Shown here: positions 35,048-43,530 of the stretch, in pieces | How the letters are laid out: each line of letters begins with the position of its first letter | Position numbering within the stretch: position 1 is the first letter of the stretch | Assembly (NCBI GenBank): GCA_018399055.1 | Contig: CP073762.1 | Span: forward strand, 124,001 to 188,000 | Reading direction: 5' to 3' | DNA length: 64,000 bases | DNA from: Simkaniaceae bacterium | GTDB lineage: Bacteria > Chlamydiota > Chlamydiia > Chlamydiales > Simkaniaceae | The notes under the pieces: model-generated | Told to the model about the DNA's origin: nothing | What the model saw: the letters and a program-made list of their open reading frames with translations, nothing else | Database searches by the model: none | Made by a program: the position numbers and the translations under genes

Positions 35048-36490
35048 ATGGCAGAAAAAGAAAAGTCTCGGGTCAAGGTTGCCCCCAACTCCAAAGAATC
35101 AGAAATGATGGTTCTTGGATGCATGCTCACCAAAGTAAACAGTCTTAATGTCGCTGCAGATGCCCTTCAAGCACCCGATTTTTATTACTCCGAACACCAG
35201 ATTATTTTTGATGTTCTTAAGGGACTGTTCAAAAGTGACAAACCTGCCGATATCCACTTAGTTGCGGAAGAGCTTAAGCGACTTGAAAAGCTTGATAGTA
35301 CCGGAGGAGTTGGCTACCTCACCACCTTGGCGCAATATGCCGGAACATCTGCCTACATCGAAGAGTACGTCGAACTCATCAAAAACAAATCCATTCTGCG
35401 CCGGATGATCTATGCTGCTCAAGAAATCGAAAAGACTGCCCTTGAAGAGCCCGGTGATGTTCATGGTGCCCTCGATGATGCCCAAGCGACCCTGTTTCAT
35501 ATCTCCCAAGCGACAAACGCTACAGCCGGAAAGCATATCAAGGACATTATTTCAGGAGTCAAAGCCGAATCAGGACTCCCTTACCTAAAAGAGCTCGAAG
35601 AGCGGCAAGAGACCTTCCTTGAAAAAGGGCCAGACGCCCTCGCCTTTACAGGAATTCCAACCGGCTTTACAGATCTTGATAAAACGATCAACGGTCTTTC
35701 CAATTCCAACCTCATTATCTTAGCCGGTAGACCAGGAATGGGGAAAACCGCTTTTGCTCTCAACATCGCAGAGCATGTTGCCTTCAAACATCAGATGCCA
35801 GTCGGTATTTTTTCCCTTGAGATGAGCGCCGAACAACTTTTGCACCGAATGATCTGCTCCCAATCCGAGGTAGAATCTGCAAAAATCCAAACCGGATCGT
35901 TGAATGGTTCGGAATACCAACGGGTCGTGGGGGCAATCAACAAAATGCAAAAAACTCCTGTCATTATTGACGATCAGCCCGGATTAAAAATTACTGATCT
36001 CCGCGCACGCGCTCGTCGTATGAAAGAAGCCCATGACATCCAATTTCTTGTGATTGACTATCTCCAACTTCTATCAGGATCCAATAGTTTTTCTGGAAGC
36101 GATAACCGGCAAGGTGAAATCTCCGAGATTTCTCGAATGATGAAAAATTTGGCACGAGAACTCAATATCCCAATCCTCTGCGGCTCGCAGCTTTCACGAA
36201 AAGTGGAAGAAAGAACCGGACATCGCCCTATGATGAGTGACCTTCGAGAATCTGGTGCAATTGAGCAAGACGCCGATATTGTGATGTTTCTCCTCCGCCG
36301 CGAATACTACGACCCCTATGACAAACCAGGACTTGCTGAAGTCATCATCGGAAAAAACCGTCATGGAAAAGTAGGGAACATCGATATCGCCTACCGAAAA
36401 GAATTTGCCCAATTCGCCAACTATACCCCCACAGACGCTGCAAACCTCGAAGACAACTCCGAGGCTTTCGAAGCATTCTCCCCCAACTAA
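35048..36490 (+). CDS. dnaB: replicative DNA helicase
   Basis: The hexameric 5'-3' helicase of the replication fork. 480 residues, complete, with no intein. The N-terminal domain (about 15-115, SEMMVLGCMLTKVN and YYSEHQIIF) is followed by the RecA-like motor. Walker A is GRPGMGKT (227-234), Walker B is FLVIDYLQLLSG, motif SRKVEERTGHRPMMSDLRESG and the terminal DADIVMFLLRREYY are present. Follows the tRNA-Ser terminator, so it has its own promoter. Confidence 0.97.
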   Translation: MAEKEKSRVKVAPNSKESEMMVLGCMLTKVNSLNVAADALQAPDFYYSEHQIIFDVLKGLFKSDKPADIHLVAEELKRLEKLDSTGGVGYLTTLAQYAGTSAYIEEYVELIKNKSILRRMIYAAQEIEKTALEEPGDVHGALDDAQATLFHISQATNATAGKHIKDIISGVKAESGLPYLKELEERQETFLEKGPDALAFTGIPTGFTDLDKTINGLSNSNLIILAGRPGMGKTAFALNIAEHVAFKHQMPVGIFSLEMSAEQLLHRMICSQSEVESAKIQTGSLNGSEYQRVVGAINKMQKTPVIIDDQPGLKITDLRARARRMKEAHDIQFLVIDYLQLLSGSNSFSGSDNRQGEISEISRMMKNLARELNIPILCGSQLSRKVEERTGHRPMMSDLRESGAIEQDADIVMFLLRREYYDPYDKPGLAEVIIGKNRHGKVGNIDIAYRKEFAQFANYTPTDAANLEDNSEAFEAFSPN

Positions 36491-36572
36491 TCTAAAAACT
36501 TCCTATTGCATTTTTATCTTTAAACCGGTCTAATCCCGTCAAATTTTCATTTGTCCAATTAGGGAGCGTGCA

Positions 36573-37604
36573 ATGTTTAAGAAGGTCTTTTTTCTATTTG
36601 TTCTTTCATTCATAGGAATTTCCAGTCAGCTTTTGGCTTGCGGCGAAAGCAATTGCTTAACAGAAAAACATCGCCGTTGTTTCCGCACTGTTGCTGGGAC
36701 AAGCCAAAACGAAGCTTCCAGTATTAAGGTATTGCAATACAACATGAAGTTTGGAAAACCCGGACAAGCTTGCTGTCATCAGGCCCAAGGAACCCAGAAG
36801 GGGATGGTTGCTCAAATTCTCTCTCAAAACAGTGTTGATGTCGCGTGCCTAATCGAATGTCAAGCAGCTGTTGATGACAAAAGTTGTTTGGATTGGACCC
36901 TCTCTGGATATGGCTATCAGTGTCACACATGTCCCGGCACATCCTCTTCTTATGACGAAGCCATTACACTAATTTATAATACAAATCGTTACGACTTTAA
37001 AGCCGAGTGGGCTCCCCCCTCTCCTTCTTTGGAAGGATGCTGCGCAGCGAGTCAAAAAGGACGCGGGTTCATTGCCATTGCACTTACCGAAAAGAGTTCT
37101 CAGAAAGAGGTCATCCTTATTGGAGTTCACTCCCCTCAAAACTTTCCGAACAACCCCTACACCGATGCGCTTCTAAGTCAGATCGCTGATGCCATTAGCG
37201 GACTCGGCGGTTCAGCCCCTCAAGTGATTGTTGTAGGCGATTTCAACTATGTAAATAACAAGCCTGGACATCAAGAAAACAGTGACGATTTGCGTGACCA
37301 TCTAACGACAAAGTTTGGTGGCACCTGGTCTAACATCTCCAATTTAATTCAATGCGGAACCAATAACAGCAGCTACCAATCTGCGGAGTCCTTTGACAAT
37401 GTGTTTGTCAACCAAGCTGCCAAAAGCATGGTGTGCGAAATCCCCTCGCAGTATGTGTCCCAAACAGATTTGGCAAATTATTCCTCTCAAGGAACCCCCT
37501 ACAAAGTAGGGCAAAATGGGGTGTATAGTATGCTCACAAAAGTGCCACTTGGGGATGGTCAAAGTGAAGAGCACCTTCCTCTTCTTGTCACAATTAGCGA
37601 GTAA
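36573..37604 (+). CDS. exported endonuclease/exonuclease/phosphatase (DNase I-fold) protein
   Basis: A predicted exported metal-dependent phosphodiesterase, 343 residues. A signal peptide (MFKKVFFLFVLSFIGISSQLLA) ends near residue 22. The fold's catalytic set is visible: N57 (VLQYNM), E95 (CLIEC), H186 (IGVHSPQ), D223 and N225 (VVGDFNYV), D275 (SFDNVFV) and H334 (EEHLPL). The mature protein is Cys-rich (CC, CHTC, GCC), fitting disulfides outside the cytoplasm. The substrate could be nucleic acid, sphingomyelin or a phosphoinositide; the motifs do not decide. Only 11 bp separate it from the patatin gene, so the two are probably made together. Confidence 0.87.
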   Translation: MFKKVFFLFVLSFIGISSQLLACGESNCLTEKHRRCFRTVAGTSQNEASSIKVLQYNMKFGKPGQACCHQAQGTQKGMVAQILSQNSVDVACLIECQAAVDDKSCLDWTLSGYGYQCHTCPGTSSSYDEAITLIYNTNRYDFKAEWAPPSPSLEGCCAASQKGRGFIAIALTEKSSQKEVILIGVHSPQNFPNNPYTDALLSQIADAISGLGGSAPQVIVVGDFNYVNNKPGHQENSDDLRDHLTTKFGGTWSNISNLIQCGTNNSSYQSAESFDNVFVNQAAKSMVCEIPSQYVSQTDLANYSSQGTPYKVGQNGVYSMLTKVPLGDGQSEEHLPLLVTISE

Positions 37605-37615
37605 AGGAATACACT

Positions 37616-38617
37616 ATGAACCAAAGATTTTTTAAACAGTTATTTCTCATTGCTTTTTGCATGGTAAGCGTGGCCTGTCATGCTTCAAAAACACGTATTT
37701 TGAGTTTAGATGGAGGCGGCGTACGGGGCGTGGTAACCCTTGAGCTCATGCGTCAATTAGAGAAAGATTCGGGAATCCACTTCCATGACGACTTTGATGT
37801 CTTTGCTGGGACGTCCACAGGCTCTGTTATCGCTGTTTTACTCGCATGTGGCGTAAGCATAGACCATATTTTGCAAGACTATCAGAAAATGAGCTCTGAT
37901 GTCTTCTCCGATGGAAATTCTATCCACTTATTTCATCCCAAGTATGGCCACGACAAGCTGAAGAAATCGTTAAAGAAAATCCTCAGCTCTCACGGAATTG
38001 ATGAGAATATCTTTGTTCGAGACTTACCTAAGAAAATTGTTATCACCACTGTAGCACTCGATAATGAAAAGGAAAAACGTTGGCGTATGGAGTTCATTGA
38101 GAACCTCTCCGGCAATAAGGGAAATCTTAAAGTCGTAGATGCCATTTTAGAGTCTACAGCAGCTCCAACCTACTTTCCTTCAGAACATGGTCATATCGAT
38201 GGGGGAATGGGCATGAAAGACCCCTCTCTTGCAGCATTGATGTTTGTATTTAGCCCCGATAAAGATAACCTCAAAGACATCTCTCTACTATCACTCGGAA
38301 CAGGATTTACCCAAAAGTATATCAAGGGGAACGAAGACTGGGGAATTTCTGAGTGGATGGGCTCTGGATCAAAACACAGTGACTCTCAACCTCTTCTGCA
38401 TATGGTCTTAGATGTCGAAGGACAAATTCCAGAACAAGTCGCTGAGAAACTCCTTGGAAATCGCTATAAAAGAATCGATTTCGAGCTGGAAAACGAAGTG
38501 GATTTAGACGACTATAAGCACATCTCTAACCTGATCAAAACAACAGATCATTTCATCAAAAATGATTCTTCCCAGTGGCAGCAAGATTGCAAGTGGGTGA
38601 TCAAAAATGTTCATTAA
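37616..38617 (+). CDS. exported patatin-like phospholipase
   Basis: A predicted lipid acyl hydrolase, 333 residues. Signal peptide about 1-22 (NQRFFKQLFLIAFCMVSVACHA; the Cys at 21 could also be a lipobox-like site, but the context is weak). The oxyanion loop DGGGVRG (32-38), nucleophile elbow GTSTG with S67, and catalytic aspartate D195 in HIDGGMG are all present, so it should be active. Patatins of intracellular bacteria are often delivered to host membranes; the Sec-type signal here suggests export to the periplasm or beyond, perhaps through type II secretion. Confidence 0.92.
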   Translation: MNQRFFKQLFLIAFCMVSVACHASKTRILSLDGGGVRGVVTLELMRQLEKDSGIHFHDDFDVFAGTSTGSVIAVLLACGVSIDHILQDYQKMSSDVFSDGNSIHLFHPKYGHDKLKKSLKKILSSHGIDENIFVRDLPKKIVITTVALDNEKEKRWRMEFIENLSGNKGNLKVVDAILESTAAPTYFPSEHGHIDGGMGMKDPSLAALMFVFSPDKDNLKDISLLSLGTGFTQKYIKGNEDWGISEWMGSGSKHSDSQPLLHMVLDVEGQIPEQVAEKLLGNRYKRIDFELENEVDLDDYKHISNLIKTTDHFIKNDSSQWQQDCKWVIKNVH

Positions 38618-38705
38618 AAATGAAACTATACAGATTTTTTTAATTATATTTAATTGAACATTTACCTGTTATTGATTATTATCTATGCAAAAAGTAGGGA
38701 AAATC

Positions 38706-39380
38706 ATGGATAGTATCAATTTTAGTCTTTTTTTTCGTTCTAAAGATGTCAACATCGAAACCCTTGCAGCAAGAGAGCAAGCTTTGCGAAGCGGCGCTGT
38801 TCTGGAGCACAAGGGGAAGAGGTACCATGTTCAAATTCTTTGCACTCCTGCAGAAGGAGACGTGCCATCAAAACTTTTCTTTAGAATTTATACAGAATCG
38901 CGCCATGAAATTCGCTGTTTTGAAGCAGGAAACAAAGGAAAAGCCCTCTTTGCTGGAGAAAAAAACTTTGAAAACCGCGCAATCTTCCAAGCAAAAACCT
39001 TCTATAATGTCATTACCAAAGGGACGATTATTGAGAATCCCGAGGCGTTTATTTTCAACGGAGAGTTAAATGCGGAAGAGCAAGCATTTTGTGAAACGCA
39101 TCTACAGCCAATGCCCCAAGAGAAAGAAGTCATTGAGGTCGTACCTAATCAAGCAGAAGAGCCTTCTGTCGACCCTAAGTGGACAAGAAATCAAAAAGGC
39201 TCCGCTCTTATGATCGCAGTGATTGCAACCATCACCATCGGATATGGAACAAAAGTCGCTGCAAAACGGTGGAATCTAAACGCTCCTACCATGCCAAAAC
39301 TTCCGACTCTTGAAGAGCTTAAGGCATCGCTAGAAAGATTGAATATCTACCGCAAGAATGCATCTGCTCTCACTTCTTAA
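38706..39380 (+). CDS. hypothetical protein with C-terminal membrane segment
   Basis: A protein of 224 residues, not recognised. The N-terminal soluble part (about 1-125) is mixed alpha/beta. It is followed by an acidic linker, one hydrophobic segment (about 163-178, SALMIAVIATITIGYG) and a basic tail. Start ATG 38706 has TAGGGA at good spacing; the in-frame ATG at 38685 lacks one. It ends at a strong terminator. It could be a tail-anchored effector, but there is no direct evidence for that. Confidence 0.68.
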   Translation: MDSINFSLFFRSKDVNIETLAAREQALRSGAVLEHKGKRYHVQILCTPAEGDVPSKLFFRIYTESRHEIRCFEAGNKGKALFAGEKNFENRAIFQAKTFYNVITKGTIIENPEAFIFNGELNAEEQAFCETHLQPMPQEKEVIEVVPNQAEEPSVDPKWTRNQKGSALMIAVIATITIGYGTKVAAKRWNLNAPTMPKLPTLEELKASLERLNIYRKNASALTS

Positions 39381-39385
39381 GTTAG

Positions 39386-39413
39386 AAAGGTAGGGCTCTG
39401 CCCTATCTTTTCT
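39386..39413 (+). terminator. rho-independent terminator
   Basis: aaaggtagggc-tct-gccctatcttt forms a stem of about 10 bp with one G-U pair, followed by a T-rich run. It lies just after the stop at 39380. Confidence 0.75.
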
Positions 39414-39474
39414 TATTCATACTCTTAAACAACAACGCGATCTTTTCTGGCTTAAATAGAAGATTTTCTTTAAC

Positions 39475-39699
39475 ATGGAAGGTACAGTTTTGTAAAAAAA
39501 AATGCCCCAGGAGGGTTGTGACCTCCCAGGGCGTGAAACTAAGGCACTATTCGTAGTCCACCCTTAGTCTCGCCTTCCATTATAGGGAATGCGTTTCTAA
39601 AAATCTATAGCTCTTCGTATCAAAGCACCGCTTTGATGCTTTGAGCCTCTGCGCGGGTAGTGCCTTCCTTTTTTAAATATAATGGAAGGAGACATCCCT
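39475..39699 (+). promoter_or_regulatory. candidate cis-regulatory RNA leader (three-way junction, SD switch)
   Basis: The ~320-bp gap 39381-39699 holds a terminator and then this element. Closing helix P1 is ATGGAAGG (39475-39482) with CCTTCCAT (39573-39580). Arm 2 is GCCC plus GGAGG paired with CCTCC plus GGGC (39504-39532). Arm 3 is CTAAGG-C-ACTA-TTCG-TAGT-CCAC-CCTTAG (39539-39567) with a UUCG tetraloop. The P1 3' strand CCTTCCAT is equally complementary to a second ATGGAAGG at 39682-39689, which overlaps the Shine-Dalgarno (AAGGAG) of the gene at 39700. CCTTCC at 39663-39668 can also hide it, and AAGGCACTA (39541-39549) pairs with TAGTGCCTT (39658-39666) just before six T. A further hairpin lies at 39619-39637. 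Mutually exclusive pairings of this kind are riboswitch-like; the ligand and function are unknown. Confidence 0.5.
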
Positions 39700-39963
39700 A
39701 TGAAACATCAAAAATTTTGGACCCAATCACTCTTTGAAAAAAAAGATGAAGTGCAGATGAGCTTTCAGGAAATTGCAGATTTTTTTGGCGTCAGTCGCAC
39801 ATCTGCAAAGAATTATATTAAACGCGATGTTGAGGCAAAACATATCGAAAAGTGGAATTCCTTTTCGGAATCAAAAAGGAAACACCAATTATGCCAGGGG
39901 AAAAATGTCTACAAGCTTAAAAACCCCAAAGCTAGGGATGTTGCTTTTGCTCATGGACCTTAA
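39700..39963 (+). CDS. small helix-turn-helix protein
   Basis: An 87-residue basic protein. The stretch MSFQEIADFFGVSRTSAKNY (about residues 20-39) is a plausible helix-turn-helix. No other domain is seen. Start ATG 39700 has AAGGAGA seven bases upstream; ATG 39682 in the same frame would use no ribosome site and overlaps it. Its leader is the structured element above, so translation may be regulated, possibly by the protein itself. The 3' end overlaps the convergent phosphatase gene by 32 bp. DNA or RNA binding is inferred. Confidence 0.6.
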   Translation: MKHQKFWTQSLFEKKDEVQMSFQEIADFFGVSRTSAKNYIKRDVEAKHIEKWNSFSESKRKHQLCQGKNVYKLKNPKARDVAFAHGP

Positions 39964-40612
39964 AGGATGGGGATCCATCATCGTAGGTGATAACAAAGGT
40001 GAGGTTATAAGGGTAGTCGGGCGGAAAGTGCCCATTTGGGAACGTTTTTTGAAACGTCGGATCATTTGCAATTCTGGGTTCAAGTGCGGAGATCAAATGA
40101 GGAATATCGTTGCTTTCCCAGCACAGGACCACGGTATGCTCTTGCTGATCCACAACTTGTTTGAGTTCAGTTTTTTGACCTTTGCTGTATTGCTTAACCG
40201 TCGCAGGTGCATAATCATAGAAATCGATCGGAGCTTCATTGACATTGATGACACTTGCAAGCGGCGCAATGGTTTCAACGGGGCGAAACGTTCCACGACC
40301 ATCTTCCGTTGAGTAGGCGCCAATAAACGTGATTGGGTGAACAGGCTTAACCTTTGGATCCTTGCTCGTCATATCAGGGAAGAGAGGATCTTGTTTTCCT
40401 GGAATTCCCAAAAAGTATCCCACAAGATACGCTGCCCGCCTTTGCCCTGTCGCACTGAGTCCTTGCACAAAGGCGGGTCCAGAATGCGCACGCACAGTTT
40501 CGTTTGCTTTGTCATTTGGAGGCTCTTCACCATGACGCACCACAATGATGCGATGCGGGGATGCGCAAACACTTAAGGAGAAAAAAACAAGGGCGATTGC
40601 AATGATCTTCAT
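39932..40612 (-). CDS. exported histidine phosphatase-like protein, copy 1
   Basis: A 226-residue protein with a signal peptide (MKIIAIALVFFSLSVCAS) followed at once by the phosphohistidine motif IIVVRHGEEPP of the histidine phosphatase superfamily. LSATGQRRAAYLVGYFLG is the usual next helix, and WESNDIPHLI supplies the second-half acidic/His region in a modified form. It is paralogous to the next gene on the same strand. The family includes phosphoglycerate mutase-like and SixA-like enzymes; the substrate here is unknown and an extracytoplasmic location is likely. Confidence 0.82.
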   Translation of the reverse strand: MKIIAIALVFFSLSVCASPHRIIVVRHGEEPPNDKANETVRAHSGPAFVQGLSATGQRRAAYLVGYFLGIPGKQDPLFPDMTSKDPKVKPVHPITFIGAYSTEDGRGTFRPVETIAPLASVINVNEAPIDFYDYAPATVKQYSKGQKTELKQVVDQQEHTVVLCWESNDIPHLISALEPRIANDPTFQKTFPNGHFPPDYPYNLTFVITYDDGSPSFKVHEQKQHP

Positions 40613-40628
40613 GATGATTCCTGACGCG

Positions 40629-41285
40629 TTATGGGTTTAAAAACGAATTGCTAGGAACTTGATAATAACTGTGAGCTTCCGCTACCCCGCTGTTCCATCG
40701 AATCACCCAAACCATGTCATAGCGCTCTTCCCCTAAATGCTTAAAGTAGGGCTTTAAGTCACTAAAGTATTGATCAAACATCAACGGGATTTCCCCATGT
40801 TCCCAACAAACAACCACTGTTTTCCCCATGTAATCGCGGTATTTTTCATTGTATAGGATATGCTCAAAAAGAGTCGGTGCTTCTTTGTAATCATGGTGGT
40901 TGTTTAAATACACTCCCCGCCCTACTTTTTCCTGCAAATAATAGTCCGCCTCGTGAAAAAGAGGGATAATGGTTTGTGTTGGACGCACATAGTCATTCGT
41001 CTGTCCATGCACCGTAGGATTGGGGACAAAGACAGCGACGATTTCTTGATTGTCCTGGTCGATGATCGGCTTCGTTTTGTTAAACGCCACCTTGTCTTTT
41101 AGCAGAAAGTCCACAAGATAGGCTGCACGTTGTTGCCCTTGAGCACTCAGGTGATAATGGAGTGAGTCTCCAAGCTTTTCAGCGTGTCGAAAAATCACAA
41201 TCTGATAAGGATGGATTTCAGATTCATCTGCGTTTAGAAGAAAACATGAAACCAGTGCTATAAAACTTAAAAACTTCTTAATCAT
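40629..41285 (-). CDS. exported histidine phosphatase-like protein, copy 2
   Basis: A 218-residue paralogue of the neighbouring gene: signal peptide (MIKKFLSFIALVSCFLLNA), then IVIFRHAEKLGD, LSAQGQQRAAYLVDFLL and CWEHGEIPLMF. The motif is RHAE rather than RHGE, which is normal for this superfamily. The frame is open back to 41480 over the MFS gene, but the signal peptide fixes the start at ATG 41285 (or 41294). 16 bp separate it from copy 1, so this is a tandem duplication read as one unit. Confidence 0.83.
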   Translation of the reverse strand: MIKKFLSFIALVSCFLLNADESEIHPYQIVIFRHAEKLGDSLHYHLSAQGQQRAAYLVDFLLKDKVAFNKTKPIIDQDNQEIVAVFVPNPTVHGQTNDYVRPTQTIIPLFHEADYYLQEKVGRGVYLNNHHDYKEAPTLFEHILYNEKYRDYMGKTVVVCWEHGEIPLMFDQYFSDLKPYFKHLGEERYDMVWVIRWNSGVAEAHSYYQVPSNSFLNP

Positions 41286-41317
41286 GCAGAACATGGTTGC
41301 ATTGAATTTATTTTTTG

Positions 41318-42535
41318 TCAATTGGTCGCAGCATTCTTTCGATACCACACCAAATAATAAATGGCTGTTGCGATCATAATGACAGAAGCGATGAAGTACG
41401 GTAGATTGATTTGAAATCGTACAAATATTCCGGAAAGAAAAGGCCCTAACGTGGAGGCTAAAGCAAACCCAGCATTCCAAGACCCGAAGATCTTACCATG
41501 ATTTTCTGCAGGGACAAGCCGCGCAAACATTCCAAAGAAACACGCTGTAACCATGGACTGGGTAAAGTTTGCAATGGCAAGCAGAGGCCAAATGGTATAC
41601 GAGCGAAAGGTGAAAAGAAAACAAAAGACGCTAAGACCTGAAAGAATCAGCGGAATAATAATGAGTTTCCTGGCGGAGTGGTGTTTCAAAATACGTGCTG
41701 TCAAAAGCCCCCCGAGCATCCAAAATAAAGAAGAGATGGCATAAGCATCCCCTTCCCATCTCTCGGTATAGTGAAATTTTTCAATCAAATAGGGGGCTAG
41801 AAATCCTTGGTACATCATCCATCCAAAAATCGTAATGAGTGAGGCAATAAAAGGATGAATGACTTTGCGAATCTTGAAAACAGATAAAAGATTACCTGCA
41901 ACTTTATGCAAATCGAGCTTCTGACCAACAACTTTTTCACGAGTTTCGTCAACTTTCCACAAAACAAGTAAAAAACCAATAAACATACACACCGCTAGAA
42001 ACCAAAAGGGCGTTGCAAAATCAAAAAACGGAACGCGTGTTTGATCAGATAAGAATGCAGCAATGAAGGGACCTAACGTCCACGACATCCCTCCAACAGC
42101 AGAAAAGAAGGACATATATTGCTCTTGTTTTTCGGAGGGAGCAGATTCTGCGACTGTTGCTTGAGCAACGGTTAGGTTTCCTGCAAAAAGACCTGAAACA
42201 AAACGGCTAATAAAAAGGAGAGAAAGGCTACTTATGATAATTGAGACTCCAGAAAGGGCAATGCAAACAGCCGTTCCCAAGGTAGAAACAACAAGAATAA
42301 TCCGGCGGCCAAAACGATCTGAAAGATCCCCAAGAATCGGCGCAGCAAAAAATTGAGCGAGTGGATATGTCGCAAAGAGGAGTCCTACAATGACATTTCT
42401 TGTTGCTAGTGGCGTGTTAGATGAAATCATTGAAGAGGAATCAACAATTAAAGGAGAGAGAACCACATAGACAAAAACCATTCCCATTAGGTCGAGAAAA
42501 TAGATGAGATATAGTGATAAAAACTTAATTTTCAG
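41318..42535 (-). CDS. MFS permease with probable non-ATG start
   Basis: A TetA-like MFS transporter of about 405 residues with motif A (LGDLSDRFGRRIIL). The first ATG in frame is 42487, but it cuts helix 1 in the middle of the conserved LDLMGMVFVYVVLSPLIV region, and nothing like a ribosome site precedes it. Upstream the frame reads LKIKFLSLYLIYFLD before ATG. The candidate start is CTG 42535-42533, which overlaps the TGA stop of the preceding gene as CTGA with GGAG seven bases upstream; ATT 42529 is the alternative. The substrate is unknown. It would be coupled to the DUF4396-like gene. Confidence 0.8.
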   Translation of the reverse strand: MKIKFLSLYLIYFLDLMGMVFVYVVLSPLIVDSSSMISSNTPLATRNVIVGLLFATYPLAQFFAAPILGDLSDRFGRRIILVVSTLGTAVCIALSGVSIIISSLSLLFISRFVSGLFAGNLTVAQATVAESAPSEKQEQYMSFFSAVGGMSWTLGPFIAAFLSDQTRVPFFDFATPFWFLAVCMFIGFLLVLWKVDETREKVVGQKLDLHKVAGNLLSVFKIRKVIHPFIASLITIFGWMMYQGFLAPYLIEKFHYTERWEGDAYAISSLFWMLGGLLTARILKHHSARKLIIIPLILSGLSVFCFLFTFRSYTIWPLLAIANFTQSMVTACFFGMFARLVPAENHGKIFGSWNAGFALASTLGPFLSGIFVRFQINLPYFIASVIMIATAIYYLVWYRKNAATN

Positions 42536-43311
42536 AGGTAAGCTCCAATGATGGCAATAATAATCCCTACGGCAAGTGCAATGAGAGAGCCAATGAGGGC
42601 TTTTTTAACTTGGCCCTGCGACGCAGTGACTTCCGCATGATGCATATGCATCTTCTCTCCCTTTCTGACCGTCATCATTCCGTGTTTGAGACCTTTTGAA
42701 ACAAGCCATTTGTTAATAGGGTAAGCAATAAAACCCCCGATAATTGTCGCAAGGGACATCATCCCCCAGAAGTGGAGGCTTCCAGGACTTTTTGCCAAGG
42801 GATCATGCGCCCCCCAGATCACCATAACCGGAATCATCCCTGCCATAATATAGTTCATTGAAAGCCATTCGGGATAAAAACTACTTTTAAGCGCTTTCAT
42901 ATAGGTTCCCCCCATCATTTTTTTCATGAAAAGGGCTTGAAAAATAAGGAACCCAGAAACAAATCCTGCCACATATTCAAAAAACATCTCGAAAGGACGA
43001 GGGATTTCATAAAATGAGAGGAAAATCGCCATGATGATAATGCCCGTAGCATCCCCTGCTAGGCAATGAACTTCAGAACCTGTGGCTTGCTTCCACAGGG
43101 AATCAATAAATTTTTCATGAGCGCCAGGCATTGGCTCGCGGCACGTCATAAAATAGAAGAAGAGGCCAACGGGTCCAGTATAAAGCACAACCAGGGCCCA
43201 TCCTACTTTCATGACCCCATCTTCAGGAGTGTTTTTTTTGAGATCATAGACAACAAACACGAAGGAAAGTAGGGTCAATAATGCCCATCCAATAAGGATG
43301 CCAGTTAACAT
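42532..43311 (-). CDS. DUF4396-like membrane protein
   Basis: A 259-residue polytopic membrane protein with about seven hydrophobic segments. It carries the segment SEVHCLAGDATGI (about 78-90), typical of DUF4396-type proteins, and a His/Met-rich loop (EKMHMHHAEVTAS, near 218-230) that could bind metal. The function is unknown. It is the first gene of a two-gene unit with the MFS permease downstream. Confidence 0.68.
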   Translation of the reverse strand: MLTGILIGWALLTLLSFVFVVYDLKKNTPEDGVMKVGWALVVLYTGPVGLFFYFMTCREPMPGAHEKFIDSLWKQATGSEVHCLAGDATGIIIMAIFLSFYEIPRPFEMFFEYVAGFVSGFLIFQALFMKKMMGGTYMKALKSSFYPEWLSMNYIMAGMIPVMVIWGAHDPLAKSPGSLHFWGMMSLATIIGGFIAYPINKWLVSKGLKHGMMTVRKGEKMHMHHAEVTASQGQVKKALIGSLIALAVGIIIAIIGAYL

Positions 43312-43419
43312 CTGCTTCTCCCAGTAAATATTTAATTTGACCTATAACACTCCTCTCTTTACTTTTTCTAGGGAAAAGACTACACTGGGCGCTGAAATGT
43401 AAAGTAATTTGAGTATTTG

Positions 43420-43512
43420 ATGTCATCTGTAAAGAAAAAGCGTCGTCTTAAGATCTCGAAGCATAAGCGCAAAAAGCGCCGTCGCAGAGATCGTCATAAG
43501 AAGAACAAATAG
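43420..43512 (+). CDS. 30-residue AURKAIP1/COX24-type basic protein
   Basis: A very small, extremely basic protein: MSSVKKKRRLKISKHKRKKR then RRRDRHKKNK. The pattern SVKKKRR-K-SKHK-KKRRRRDR matches the AURKAIP1/COX24 domain, known from mitochondrial ribosomal protein mS38 and from short ribosome-associated bacterial proteins, notably in Chlamydiae and Bacteroidetes. It is too short for most gene callers. It ends 18 bp before mnmG. Ribosomal association is inferred from the family. Confidence 0.8.
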   Translation: MSSVKKKRRLKISKHKRKKRRRRDRHKKNK

Positions 43513-43530
43513 CCCTAATCGGGGTTAATC

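Noticed and set aside
39682-39963. Longer form of the HTH gene starting at ATG 39682
   Set aside because: That ATG lies in the octamer containing the Shine-Dalgarno of the better start at 39700.
39773-40312. 179-codon plus-strand frame
   Set aside because: Overlaps the HTH gene in another frame and is the antisense of the exported histidine phosphatase, which has clear motifs.
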